From: Rhodanobacteraceae bacterium
GTDB taxonomy: Bacteria; Acidobacteriota; Terriglobia; Terriglobales; Acidobacteriaceae
Length of the DNA stretch: 33,204 bases
Direction: 5' to 3'
Assembly (NCBI GenBank): GCA_025350865.1
Contig: JANXWZ010000083.1
Coordinates: 1 to 33,204, forward strand
Part shown: positions 9,001 to 16,893 of the stretch, piece after piece
Position numbering within the stretch: the first letter of the stretch is position 1
How the letters are laid out: each line of letters begins with the position of its first letter
Notes under the pieces: generated by a model
What the model was told of the DNA's origin: nothing
Databases searched by the model: none
Seen by the model: only the letters and a program-made list of their open reading frames with translations
Program-made: the position numbers and the translations under genes

Positions 9001-9621
9001 GCGGTCATCGGCTTCTCCACCGTCGATCAACCAGATGTTGTGGCTTTGGCGAAGACCGTTAACGGAGAACGATGCGCTCGAACCAACGGACGTGGGCGTA
9101 TTGTTGTCCGGCAGGTTGGAGCTCACTCCAAGACCCAGAGCAACAAGCGCAGAGAAGTTGCGGTTTTCAGTAGCGATTTCGCTGATCTGATCCGCGCTCA
9201 CAAGCGTACTGAGCACGTTCGAGTCAGTCTGCACCACCAGCGCATTCGCCTCGACCGTGATAGTCTGATCCACCGCGCCGACAACCATGGTCGAGTCGAC
9301 GTGGAGGGTTTGCGAAACGTTAACCGCCAGACCGTTTTGAACCGAGGTCTGGAAGCCCTTCGCGACAACCTTCAGGTCGTACGTGCCGACGTTGAGGCCC
9401 GGGAACGAGAAGTTTCCGCTGTCGTTGCTCTTGGTTGTGGATGTGAATCCCGTGGCAGTCCCGGTCAGGGAGATGTCTGCTCCCGGAATCGCGGCGCCTA
9501 ATTTGTCGAGGACTGTTCCCGTAATCAGCGAGTTCTGTTGTGCCTGCGCGCCTACAAACGCAAACAACATCACCAGCGGAAGGAGGATCAGCCAAATACT
9601 GGATTTGCGGCTAGCCTTCAT
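6079..9621 (-). CDS. TonB-dependent receptor with N-terminal carboxypeptidase-regulatory-like domain (acidobacterial Oar-like)
   Basis: The 1180-residue protein starts at ATG 9619-9621 with GAGG 8 nt upstream; a TTG ten codons earlier lacks support. A signal peptide (residues 1-28, ending VGAQA) is followed by a carboxypeptidase-regulatory-like domain (ITGTVLDKLGAAIPGADISL to YDLKVVAKGF, residues 31-100), then a plug-like region (SVNGLRQSHNIWLIDG, about 185-260) and a long outer-membrane barrel rich in alternating aromatic strands. The chain ends GGKLTF; a terminal Phe is the usual outer-membrane insertion signal. Such receptors are numerous in Terriglobia and are thought to import or bind large ligands, often oligosaccharides, using TonB energy. 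The substrate is unknown. A 664-bp gap separates it from the divergent VCBS-repeat gene. Confidence 0.93.
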   Translation of the reverse strand: MKASRKSSIWLILLPLVMLFAFVGAQAQQNSLITGTVLDKLGAAIPGADISLTGTATGFTSTTKSNDSGNFSFPGLNVGTYDLKVVAKGFQTSVQNGLAVNVSQTLHVDSTMVVGAVDQTITVEANALVVQTDSNVLSTLVSADQISEIATENRNFSALVALGLGVSSNLPDNNTPTSVGSSASFSVNGLRQSHNIWLIDGGEADDRGGAGGSSIEPSQDAIAQIETLSSNYPPDYGISSGATISLSLKSGTQHFHGGAWEFNRNTVFNANDVLSKRKAVVPARSKLNYNIYGFNIGGPLWIPKVYNEKKDKTFFFWNEEWRKLIQGSGVSTVNAAPAGNFPVAGQALHYAAPAFTKTTANPTGTVITVPVTSDPILSAKFAADGLVQGQPFPNQTIPADLFDPTSLLYLKTGILPAANAAGDHFVGQASTPITVRDDVARIDHRFSQKWQILGHYIHDDVSQGSGAPMIGWSGASYPTITSTFTNPSTSAAIKVTGQLGPSLLVEASFNYDGNKIDIVNSPNSLLPAGWNGQKFFANGAKSVPNVHLNGAYGVQENPGSAPWHNAANDYEPKVDVSYTAGKHQMKFGASFNKYVKNQKLFVNAQGDASFNTQTQDSFVDLILGLVSGYSESQAAPIRHYVNNTPSVYAMDTWHVTQRLSLQLGLRYDALPHAFEKNNLIGNFNPNRYLTSAAPIFNNGLNGTSTDGNLNPSGPGFQTYNGGRFYLNGVDIAGQPGVPPGLVNNDYKTLQPRVGFSEDLFGNGKTVLRGGFGTFYERIQGNDIYNAATAAPFVNTPGASNVYFSNTNKSFTTGATAASPFGVQGSTTIAQTYKAPAVAQFSFGVQHQLAPSVIWVVQYVGNIAWHQNINRNINTYSLNTPLLSPNTNTNLGTNYQLYTRANAGDPKNLSGTNPTNPTQYQLGNAGNQLRNFPGFGGITQQEDTTNGNYEGFQTGLRAQNRWGLSGEFDYTYSHEIDITSTDLAGIDNPFNIKYNKGSGGFDRRHIISINYIYKLPIFTKPGFTHSTLGGWEIAGTSLFETGVPVTPRFTLNYDTIGLGGGYNNRPNVVGKIRKVGSDTKWFDTTQFSFPTPAWAGGANQGFGNAGKDAIVGPGRVQFTTSLYKTFNIWENINFQFRLESFNTFNHTERNGVSNTFGSGNFGAVTSYFDPRSVELGGKLTF

Positions 9622-10285
9622 ATCAATTACCTCATTTTTTGTTGGCTGCAAGACTCCTCACGGAAGTCCTGCGCTTTGTTCTGATCGGCGGTACTGAACG
9701 TTGGTCCGTTGAACGGATCCAACACAGCATGCAAGGTCGACGTGCTTCATTCGCTAAGAAAGATTTGAAGTCCCTTTCTCCGCCACGATTACAACCAGTG
9801 AAACTGCACAATTTTCCAGGACTACGCTATCGCTCAACCCCTACTAAATCGATTAAGCTGTTCGCAGTGAACCTTAGAGCTTGTTTCGGGTAATGTCAAT
9901 TGTTTTTTCGAAAGGAGAGATCAGAGAAACAATGAATCGTATCGATCGACTAGATCACTCACAACAAAGACCTTCCTCGTTGAGAATCCAGATGGCATTT
10001 CATTTGCCGCGTCCGGGGACCTAGATCGCGAGCCTCGAAAACCAGAAAATCGAATTCGTTTCGGCGGCCCTAAACATTTTGAAAATCTGCCGTTCGCTGA
10101 AACGGTTTAGTAGGTCGCTGTAGACAGTAATTCCGATGGCTCATCTTTGTCAAGATATTTTCTTGCGACCGAACTAATCGATCGGCACGCACCCGCGTGC
10201 TGTGGACCGCGAGAAGATGGCACATCGCCGATCCACGGCGCCCACCGCGGATTTCCTATAGTAGACTCGCCTCTGGAGCAATCGC
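9622..10285. other. long intergenic region between receptor and VCBS-repeat gene
   Basis: These 664 bp separate two divergent genes and should hold both promoters. The base composition is more AT-rich than in the flanking genes. I see imperfect CG-centred palindromes: CCGTTGAACGG at 9706-9716, and CTGAAAC/GGTTTAG at 10097-10110. A 30-codon reading frame at 9932-10024 has a purine-rich stretch upstream but poor spacing and no recognisable features, so I do not call it. I could not assign promoter boxes with confidence. Confidence 0.5.
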
Positions 10286-12118
10286 GTGTCCCGCAATCCC
10301 GTTATCTGTGCGGCCATTTTAGGGGCCTTGTCCGGTTGTTTGGCCGCAGCACGTGCCCAGCAGGTACCTGGTTTGCCAACACTTCCAGCGCAGCCTTACC
10401 AGGCGCGAGCCGGTGCAACGAAGCCAATCACTGCGGCGGGTGTCGTCACTACCGGGCCAACCATCTTTCGGAACATTGCGGAACAGGCTGGCTTAACCAC
10501 GTGGCGCCACAAGGCCGGTACCCCCGAAAAACGCGTCATCCTAGACGCCAAGGGACCGGGCGTTGCGTTGATCGACTATGACAACGACGGCTGGCTGGAT
10601 ATCTACTTCGTTAACGGGTCTACCGTTGAGGCAATGGACGGGCACGAGCCTCCGCCCCACGCCGCACTCTTTCACAACAATCACGATGGCACCTTCACCA
10701 ATGTCACTGCCAAGGCAGGCGTCCTTAACGATCGGTGGGGCTACGGCGTCGTAGTTGCCGACTTTGACAACGACGGCTGGCCCGACTTGTACGTCACCAA
10801 CTACGGCAGCAATCGTCTGTACCGCAACAATCACGACGGCACCTTTACTGACGTAGCGGAGAAGGCAGGCGTAACTGTCGGAACCTGGTCCACAGGTGCC
10901 ACGTTCGGTGACTACGATGGCGACGGCCTGCTCGACCTCTTCGTCGCCGGATACATCAGCTACGACATCCATCACCCGCCGATCGCCGGAACCAAAGAGG
11001 TAAGCTTCGCGAACTGCGCGTACCACGGCTCACCCGTGATGTGCGGCCCTAAGGGCCTGCGCGGCGAGCGCGATCACCTCTTCCACAACAACGGCGACGG
11101 CACCTTTACCGACGTAAGTGACAAACTAGGCGTGGGCGACCCAAACCGCTTCTACGGCCTGGGCGCGCTCTTTGTCGACGTCAACGGCGATGGTCATCCC
11201 GACCTGCTCGTGGCCAATGACTCCTCTCCGAACTATCTTTATCTCAACAAGGGAAACGGCACCTTCGAAGACCAGAGCTACCCCAGCGGATTTGCCTTGA
11301 ACGGCGAAGGACGCGAGGCGGCCAACATGGGCCTGGCCGTGGCGGATTATCGGAACAACGGCCGCGTCGACGTCGTCAGCACCACGTTCTCCGAGGACTA
11401 CGACATTCTCTTTCAGAACGACGGCACCGGCACCTTCGACGATGCCAGCGCAAAGGCCGGTCTCGTCAGCACCACCATGCCCTTCGTCGGGTTTGGAGAT
11501 GCGTTCCTCGACTACGACAACGACGGCTGGAAGGATCTCATCATCGCCAATGGCCACGTCTACCCGGACGTCGACCAGCATCCCGAATGGGGCACCACCT
11601 ACGGCCAGCGCCCACTGCTCTTCCGCAACAAGCGCGACGGTGCGTTTGACCTTGTACCCGCGGTGGAAGGGACCGGCCTGGCCGTCGTCAGCGTAGGGCG
11701 CGGGCTTGCCGTTGGCGACCTTTTCAACGACGGCAAGCTCGACGTCGTGATCAGCAACATGGATCAATCCCCGGTCCTGCTGCGCAATGTGAACGCGGAC
11801 TCCAATCATTGGATTGAGTTCAAGCTCGTAGGCGGCCCGAAGAGTCCGCGCGATGCCACGGGAGCCAAAGTCTTTCTGACCATCGCGGGCGTCCGGCAAC
11901 AGGCAGAGGTGCTAAGCGGCGGCAGTTACCTCTCCTCGAATGACATGCGCGTCCATTTCGGCATCGGCGCTGCAACCAGGATTGACGCCGTTGAAGTCCA
12001 CTGGCCCAGCGGATTGACGGAGAAAATCTCTCCGGCACCAATCGACCGCATCCACACCGTGGTTGAAGGAAAGGGGATTACAGCATCCCTTTGCTGTGCA
12101 GGTCCTTGCAAGAACTAA
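10286..12118 (+). CDS. secreted VCBS/FG-GAP repeat protein with ASPIC/UnbV domain (CRTAC1-like)
   Basis: The 610-residue protein starts at GTG 10286 with GGAG 9 nt upstream. A signal peptide (residues 1-25, ending AAARAQ) is followed by FG-GAP/VCBS repeats, each with a calcium-type loop: DYDNDGWLD, DFDNDGWPD, DYDGDGLLD, DVNGDGHPD, DYDNDGWKD and the weaker DLFNDGKLD. The C-terminal part (ATGAKVFLTIAGVRQQAE to VEVHWPSG) matches the ASPIC/UnbV domain of CRTAC1-like proteins. These are predicted beta-propeller surface or periplasmic proteins, possibly adhesive or ligand-binding; few have known roles. It is divergent from the TonB-dependent receptor. Association with the TPR protein and receptor is recurrent in Acidobacteria to my knowledge, but no function is established. 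Confidence 0.9.
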   Translation: MSRNPVICAAILGALSGCLAAARAQQVPGLPTLPAQPYQARAGATKPITAAGVVTTGPTIFRNIAEQAGLTTWRHKAGTPEKRVILDAKGPGVALIDYDNDGWLDIYFVNGSTVEAMDGHEPPPHAALFHNNHDGTFTNVTAKAGVLNDRWGYGVVVADFDNDGWPDLYVTNYGSNRLYRNNHDGTFTDVAEKAGVTVGTWSTGATFGDYDGDGLLDLFVAGYISYDIHHPPIAGTKEVSFANCAYHGSPVMCGPKGLRGERDHLFHNNGDGTFTDVSDKLGVGDPNRFYGLGALFVDVNGDGHPDLLVANDSSPNYLYLNKGNGTFEDQSYPSGFALNGEGREAANMGLAVADYRNNGRVDVVSTTFSEDYDILFQNDGTGTFDDASAKAGLVSTTMPFVGFGDAFLDYDNDGWKDLIIANGHVYPDVDQHPEWGTTYGQRPLLFRNKRDGAFDLVPAVEGTGLAVVSVGRGLAVGDLFNDGKLDVVISNMDQSPVLLRNVNADSNHWIEFKLVGGPKSPRDATGAKVFLTIAGVRQQAEVLSGGSYLSSNDMRVHFGIGAATRIDAVEVHWPSGLTEKISPAPIDRIHTVVEGKGITASLCCAGPCKN

Positions 12119-12130
12119 GAAGTTCGCAAG

Positions 12131-13432
12131 TCACAGCTCTACTCTTCTGCGACTAAGCACAAGCGTCAGGACGGCCGACACGGCAAGCGTCCCACCCACC
12201 AGATACAGTCCACCGGTATAGCTCCCGGTTCTGCCCTTGATCCACCCGATCATGTACGGTCCGATGAAGCCGCCGAGGTTTCCGATGGAATTGATCATCG
12301 CAATCCCGGCAGCGGCTCCAGCGCCCGACAGAAATGTACTCGCCATGGCCCACAGCGGAGCCTTGGCCGCGCTGATCCCAATATTGACCACCACCAGCGC
12401 GAAAATGACACCCCACGCCGTATGGGCGCTTCCCGCCCAGACAAACCCCAGGCATGCGGCTACACAAGGAATCACAACATGCCACGTGCGTTCGAGGGTC
12501 TGGTCCGAATGACGCGCCCACAGCGTCATCCCGGCGACAGCGGCAACGCTCGGGACCGCATTGATCCAACCAGTCTCCAGTGAAGAAAACTGATACTGCC
12601 GCAGGATCAGGGGAGCCCAAAGCCCAAGCGTGTACAGGCCGGCCGACGTCCCGAGATAGATCAGAGAAAGTGTGATCACCCGGATGTCGTACAACGTCCG
12701 CCAGACGCTGCTCAAGCTGTGTCCGTCGGCACCCGCAGGGCCACTCCGTTCGGCCCGCAGCTTTTCGACCAGCCACTCCCGCTCCTCTGCTGTCAGCCAG
12801 GTCGCGTCTCTGGGTTCGTCCGTCAGGAACTTCAGGACGACGAAGCCCAACACGACCGCTGGCGCCGCCTCGATCAGGTAGAGCCATTGCCAATTGCTGA
12901 GGCCTGCAAAGCGGGGTAACTCCATTAGTGCACCCGAAATGGGCGAGCCAATCGCTGTTGAGATCGGCGCAGCAGCCATGAATGCCGCAGCCGCAATCGC
13001 CCGATATCGCGCTGGAAACCAGACGCTGAGGTACAGAATGATGCCCGGGAAAAATCCCGCTTCCGCAACGCCGAGCAGGAAGCGCAGCGCGTAGAAGCTG
13101 TGTGGCCCGATGACAAATGCGGAGCACGCAGACACGATGCCCCAGGTGACCATCACGCGAGCGATCCACACCCGAACGCCGACGCGATACAGAATCAGAT
13201 TTGAAGGAACCTCGAACAGGAAGTACCCAATGAAGAAAAGCCCGCCACCCAGCCCATACGCGGCGGGCGACAAACCAATCGCCTTGTTCATCGTGAACGC
13301 GGCGAATCCGACATTCACTCGATCCAGGAAGCTGACAAAATACAGCAGCATCACGAACGGCAGGATCCGCCAACTGATCTTGCGCACCACACGAGCTTCG
13401 AATTCGTCGGGCATCGATTGCAACCGGCTCAC
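12131..13432 (-). CDS. MFS transporter, anion:cation symporter family (tartrate/sugar-acid type)
   Basis: The 433-residue protein has about twelve hydrophobic segments and the signatures of the ACS family: LLYFVSFLDRVNVGFAAF in TM1, GYFLFEVPSNLIL in TM2, and LRFLLGVAEAGFFPG in TM4. Known relatives carry tartrate, phthalate, glucarate or hydroxyphenylacetate. The start is GTG at 13430-13432, which overlaps the stop of the upstream tartrate dehydrogenase gene by 4 nt (GTGA), implying translational coupling. The neighbour makes tartrate the likeliest substrate; D-malate is the main alternative. An internal ATG at 13414 lacks a ribosome binding site. Confidence 0.9.
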   Translation of the reverse strand: MSRLQSMPDEFEARVVRKISWRILPFVMLLYFVSFLDRVNVGFAAFTMNKAIGLSPAAYGLGGGLFFIGYFLFEVPSNLILYRVGVRVWIARVMVTWGIVSACSAFVIGPHSFYALRFLLGVAEAGFFPGIILYLSVWFPARYRAIAAAAFMAAAPISTAIGSPISGALMELPRFAGLSNWQWLYLIEAAPAVVLGFVVLKFLTDEPRDATWLTAEEREWLVEKLRAERSGPAGADGHSLSSVWRTLYDIRVITLSLIYLGTSAGLYTLGLWAPLILRQYQFSSLETGWINAVPSVAAVAGMTLWARHSDQTLERTWHVVIPCVAACLGFVWAGSAHTAWGVIFALVVVNIGISAAKAPLWAMASTFLSGAGAAAGIAMINSIGNLGGFIGPYMIGWIKGRTGSYTGGLYLVGGTLAVSAVLTLVLSRRRVEL

Positions 13433-14523
13433 GCGACGGTCAGTTGAGCTTTAGCTGAGGCAGCAATCTGCGTGCACACCGCCTCCGTTACCATCGCCGT
13501 GGTTGCGGTGCCGCCAAGGTCAGCCGTATGCAACGCTGGATTGGCCGTGACGTCCTCGATCGCCTGCATCACACGAGCCGCGGCTTCCATTTCTCCCAGG
13601 TGCTCAAGCAGCATCACCACAGACCAGAACGTTCCGACCGGATTGGCAATGCCCTTCCCCATAATGTCGAAGGCCGAACCGTGAATCGGTTCGAACATCG
13701 ACGGATACATACGCTCCGGGTTGATATTGCCCGTAGGCGCGATTCCCATGCTGCCTGCCAGTGCGGCAGCGAGATCGCTCAGGATGTCGGCATGCAGATT
13801 TGTCGCCACAATCGTATCGAGCGATGCCGGGCGATTCACCATGCGAGCCGTAGCCGCGTCGACCAGTTCCTTCTCCCATCGCACATCCGGAAACTCCTGC
13901 GCAATCTCCGCCGCGATCTCATCCCACATCACCATCGCGTGCCGCTGCGCGTTGCTCTTCGTAATCACCGTCAGCAGCTTGCGCGGGCGCGACTGCGCTA
14001 AGCGAAACGCATAGCGCTGGATGCGCTCTACGCCGACGCGGGTCATCAGCGACAAATCGGTCGCTACTTCAATCGGATGTCCCTGGTGCATCCGGCCGCC
14101 GACGCCCGAATACTCGCCCTCTGTGTTCTCGCGCACGATCACCCAGTTCAGGTCTTCGGCCGCACACCGCTTCAGCGGGGCGTCGATCCCCGGCAGAATG
14201 CGAGTTGGCCGAACGTTGGCATACTGGTCCAGCCCCTGGCAGATCTTCAGGCGCAATCCCCACAACGTAACGTGGTCCGGGATATGGGGATCCCCCGCCG
14301 AGCCAAAGAGAATTGCGTCCTTGGTGAGCAGTGCCTCCAGCCCATTGGCTGGCATCATCACGCCGTGTTCGCGATAGTAGTCCCCGCCCCAGTCGAAGTT
14401 TTCAAACTCAAACCGGAAAGCATTCTCGGAAGTGGCCAACGCTTCCAGAACCTGCTGCCCTGCGGGAATTACTTCCTTGCCAATGCCGTCGCCTGGGATC
14501 GTAGCGACACGGTAAATCTTCAT
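13429..14523 (-). CDS. ttuC: tartrate dehydrogenase / D-malate dehydrogenase (decarboxylating)
   Basis: The 364-residue protein belongs to the isocitrate/isopropylmalate dehydrogenase family. It shows the N-terminal VATIPGDGIGKEV, the loop VIVRENTEGEYSGVGG, the catalytic lysine region VITKSNAQRHAMVMWDE, the metal-binding aspartates in NLHADILSDLAAALAGSMG, and the cofactor segment FEPIHGSAFDIMGKGIANPVG. It is close to TtuC/DmlA enzymes, which oxidise or decarboxylate L- or meso-tartrate and D-malate with NAD. The ATG at 14523 has AGGA about 8 nt upstream. The coupled ACS transporter supports a role in uptake and breakdown of tartrate or a related hydroxydicarboxylate. The esterase gene ends 57 bp upstream on the same strand. 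Which substrate is preferred cannot be decided from sequence. Confidence 0.88.
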   Translation of the reverse strand: MKIYRVATIPGDGIGKEVIPAGQQVLEALATSENAFRFEFENFDWGGDYYREHGVMMPANGLEALLTKDAILFGSAGDPHIPDHVTLWGLRLKICQGLDQYANVRPTRILPGIDAPLKRCAAEDLNWVIVRENTEGEYSGVGGRMHQGHPIEVATDLSLMTRVGVERIQRYAFRLAQSRPRKLLTVITKSNAQRHAMVMWDEIAAEIAQEFPDVRWEKELVDAATARMVNRPASLDTIVATNLHADILSDLAAALAGSMGIAPTGNINPERMYPSMFEPIHGSAFDIMGKGIANPVGTFWSVVMLLEHLGEMEAAARVMQAIEDVTANPALHTADLGGTATTAMVTEAVCTQIAASAKAQLTVA

Positions 14524-14580
14524 AGCAGATGTCCTTTGTGGTCACCAGAATTTTACCCGGTTTGCACTACTCCGAACTAC

Positions 14581-15717
14581 TCACTTCCCTGCCGGGTACC
14601 CGGACCACACATACTCCAGTGCCTCCGCCAGCGTCTGCTGTTTTACTGCCCGGTCGGTATGCCCTGCGTTCTGCGCGAACACGAACTGGTAATGGTAGCC
14701 CTTGGCCGCCAACACCTTCGCCATATTTTCATTCGCTACGACCCAGTCGTGGAAGCCGTCGCGCATCAGGTTCGAGTTCAAATTGTCGCGATCCCCAACC
14801 TCCATCCAGATCCGAATCGGCTTCTTCGGGCTGTTCGGAATCAACGTCTCATGGAACCCCCACGCACCATGCGGCGTCTGCGGATTCCACGGCCATTGCT
14901 GGTTCACATACGTGCCCGAGTACGTCAGCACCCGGTGATACCACTCCGGGTGATACCAGGCCATGATCAGCGCGCACGAGCCACCCGAACTGCCGCCCAT
15001 CGTCGCCCGCCCCTCCGGGTCCCGTGTCAGCTTCACGCCGTATTTCTTTTCCACCAGCGGCAACACTTCGGCCTCGACATACTCGGCATACTTGCCCGAC
15101 ATCGTGTCGTACTCCAGCCCGCGCTCGCTGCCCTGCGCGTCACCGCTGCCGTTGCCCATCGAGATCGCAATCATTGCCGGGACCTTGTGCTCGGCGATGA
15201 GATTGTCGAGTAACGTAAACAGAAGTTTGTCCGGGCCATCCGCGCCGATGATGAACGGAGCCGCAGTCCCCGCGACATACTGCTTTGGCACGTACACCGA
15301 AACGTGCCGGGTGTACGCCCCCGGATGGCTGGTCGTCACATTGAGCTTCGCAGGGTTGGCAGGATCAGGCTGTCCACACGTATCCGCATCCCGCGCAATG
15401 CCCGGGTAGATCGTGCTGTCCTTCGACTCCATGTCGAACGTATAGACCGTCCCCTGCGGCACGCCGGCCTGCTCCGCCATCTCCGGCGCCGGATTGTGCG
15501 TTGGGCCAAGGATGAAGTTGCCATCGACGTTCCCCGGAGCGTTCGCCCCATCTGGCAGTTCCGTCGCCTTCACATAGCCCGGAGTATGGGCGTCTCGTGT
15601 GGGAGGCGTCAATCGAGGCGGACAGGGCGAAGCAGAAACCTGCGCCGACGCGCTACCCACAGCCAAACTCAAACAAACGGAAAGCACAACGGCACCCAAT
15701 CGATTCATGCCGTCCAT
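14581..15717 (-). CDS. secreted CE1-like esterase (enterochelin esterase/feruloyl esterase type)
   Basis: The 378-residue protein has a signal peptide (residues 1-25, ending GSASA) and an alpha/beta-hydrolase fold of the esterase D/Fes type. The nucleophile motif is MGGSSGGSCAL, with Ser about 244. A candidate acid is Asp in MEVGDRDNLN and the candidate histidine is in AQNAGHTD, about residue 353. The ATG at 15715-15717 follows GGAGGTGG with a good gap. It would act outside the cytoplasm on an ester, perhaps a sugar-linked aromatic or organic-acid ester. Being upstream of the tartrate dehydrogenase and transporter on the same strand, it may supply their substrate, but this is inference. A hairpin repeat copy lies upstream of its start. 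Confidence 0.8.
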   Translation of the reverse strand: MDGMNRLGAVVLSVCLSLAVGSASAQVSASPCPPRLTPPTRDAHTPGYVKATELPDGANAPGNVDGNFILGPTHNPAPEMAEQAGVPQGTVYTFDMESKDSTIYPGIARDADTCGQPDPANPAKLNVTTSHPGAYTRHVSVYVPKQYVAGTAAPFIIGADGPDKLLFTLLDNLIAEHKVPAMIAISMGNGSGDAQGSERGLEYDTMSGKYAEYVEAEVLPLVEKKYGVKLTRDPEGRATMGGSSGGSCALIMAWYHPEWYHRVLTYSGTYVNQQWPWNPQTPHGAWGFHETLIPNSPKKPIRIWMEVGDRDNLNSNLMRDGFHDWVVANENMAKVLAAKGYHYQFVFAQNAGHTDRAVKQQTLAEALEYVWSGYPAGK

Positions 15718-15753
15718 GATAGCCCACCTCCGTACCCCAATGACCCAAAACCT

Positions 15754-15803
15754 TCTGGGTGCCCATCTCAGACGGCACCATCGTTTGAGGTGAGGGATAG
15801 TAC
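15754..15803. repeat. hairpin intergenic repeat, copy A
   Basis: This is one of three related ~50-bp elements (others at 19007-19056 and 32555-32607). The shared frame is GGGTG, CCCATCTC, a variable arm, CAGC or GGC with (A/T)CATC, a complementary arm, then GAGGTGAGGG or GAGGTGGGG. The arms form an imperfect hairpin: ATCTCAGAC can pair with GTTTGAGGT, with wobbles. It lies between the PNPOx-like gene and the esterase and reaches the last base of the former's stop codon. Confidence 0.6.
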
Positions 15804-16423
15804 TACTTCAACATCGCCTTCAACCGGGCGTTTTCCGCCTCCAAGTCCGCCATCTTCCGCCGCATCGGCTCCAGCGCCTCCGCCAATTCGGCCTGCGTAT
15901 AGCGAGGCGTAATATGCTGCGGGCAGTTCCAGTCGAACGCCTCCACATGAATCACAATCGCGCGCTCCGTCGGCGTCGTCTCACCCTTCACCTTCAGTGC
16001 AGCGATCAGCCGTTGGGCCTCCGCATCGCCCTCATGGACCTTCGCACGGCCCAGTATCTTCAGCCGCCGCTGGTTCGGATAGTCCATCAGAAACAGCGCC
16101 ACCCGATCGTCATGCTGCAGGTTTCCCACGCTGATGTACTGCTTGTTGCCGCGCAGGTCCGCAAACCCAAGGGTCCGCTCGTCGATCACGCACAGAAAAC
16201 CCGGCTCTCCCCCGCGATATTGCACGTAAGGCCAGCCGGTCTCTGACGTCGAGGCCATATAAAAGCCATCGCGTTCACCGATGAACTCGCGCTCGAACTC
16301 CCCCAACTTATCGCCGAGTTGGTCCGACGTCTCCACCCGCTCGTACAAGTGGCGACTGCCGTGCTGCTGCTGCTGTTCCTTCACCTGCGGCGTAAACGCC
16401 AGTTCAGCAAAGCGGCGGCTCAT
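15803..16423 (-). CDS. pyridoxamine 5'-phosphate oxidase-like flavin protein
   Basis: The 206-residue protein has the split-barrel FMN-binding fold: FIGERDGFYMASTSETGWPYVQYRGG is typical of the first strands, followed by RTLGFADLRGNKQYISVGNL and DDRVALFLMDY. The C-terminal region ends in a charged helix (MRRKMADLEAENARLKAML), probably a coiled coil. Relatives of this type are general flavin or F420-like oxidoreductases with poorly known substrates; it is not a canonical PdxH. The ATG at 16421-16423 follows AGAGGGAAGAG and is preferred over an upstream alternative at 16450. The gene is cytoplasmic (no signal peptide) and has no obvious functional tie to the esterase and tartrate genes downstream. 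Confidence 0.82.
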   Translation of the reverse strand: MSRRFAELAFTPQVKEQQQQHGSRHLYERVETSDQLGDKLGEFEREFIGERDGFYMASTSETGWPYVQYRGGEPGFLCVIDERTLGFADLRGNKQYISVGNLQHDDRVALFLMDYPNQRRLKILGRAKVHEGDAEAQRLIAALKVKGETTPTERAIVIHVEAFDWNCPQHITPRYTQAELAEALEPMRRKMADLEAENARLKAMLK

Positions 16424-16515
16424 AGCTCTTCCCTCTGCGGCTCCACCCAAGTTTCAGGCGCAAGCCGCCACACCGCTTAGATAGCGTCGCTAGCGAGAAG
16501 GTTCAGGGAAATCCG

Positions 16516-16704
16516 CTAAACGTTCGTCGTCAACGTCGTCCCGATCGACTTGAACGCATTCCCTATGTTGGTGGAAAGGTTTTTCATTGCAACCACGGCG
16601 CCCAAGCCAAGCAACGCCGCAACTAACGCATATTCAATCAGATCCTGGCCCGATTCATCCGCGCAAAACATACCTGTGGAATTCCTGCAGTTACTACAAT
16701 TCAT
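16516..16704 (-). CDS. Flp/Fap-type type IVb pilin
   Basis: The 62-residue product starts at ATG 16702-16704 with AGGAG 6 nt upstream. It has the Flp pilin hallmark ESGQDLIEYALVAALLGLGAV: a Gly-terminated leader (G19), Glu at +5 and Tyr at +6 of the mature chain, and a hydrophobic helix. A short Thr/Asn/Ser-rich tail (IGTTLTTNV) completes it. Prepilin peptidase would cleave after G19. Flp pilins build tight-adherence pili, which need Tad ATPase and platform genes; none lies in this window, so the gene is an orphan here. The leader is unusual: it contains Cys3, Cys6 and Cys14 and has only one basic residue. Confidence 0.88.
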   Translation of the reverse strand: MNCSNCRNSTGMFCADESGQDLIEYALVAALLGLGAVVAMKNLSTNIGNAFKSIGTTLTTNV

Positions 16705-16893
16705 CTCAACTCCTGGGCCCGTATCATTCTCTGGTGGAATGTCTGTCACTGCCGTATGTTCTCTACCTTCGCGTAACTCTGATGTGCGCGTCGATGCAAC
16801 CAAGGTGGTACTCCTGTCTCGAACTCCCAACCTGCACGCCCATCCTTTCGCGCCACCCTCGCTATGCGTAGAATGGCGACACACCGAAGAATC

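Noticed and set aside
9932..10024. A 30-codon frame after a purine-rich AAAGGAGAG in the long intergenic gap
   Set aside because: The spacing to the ATG is too long, and the peptide has no recognisable feature.
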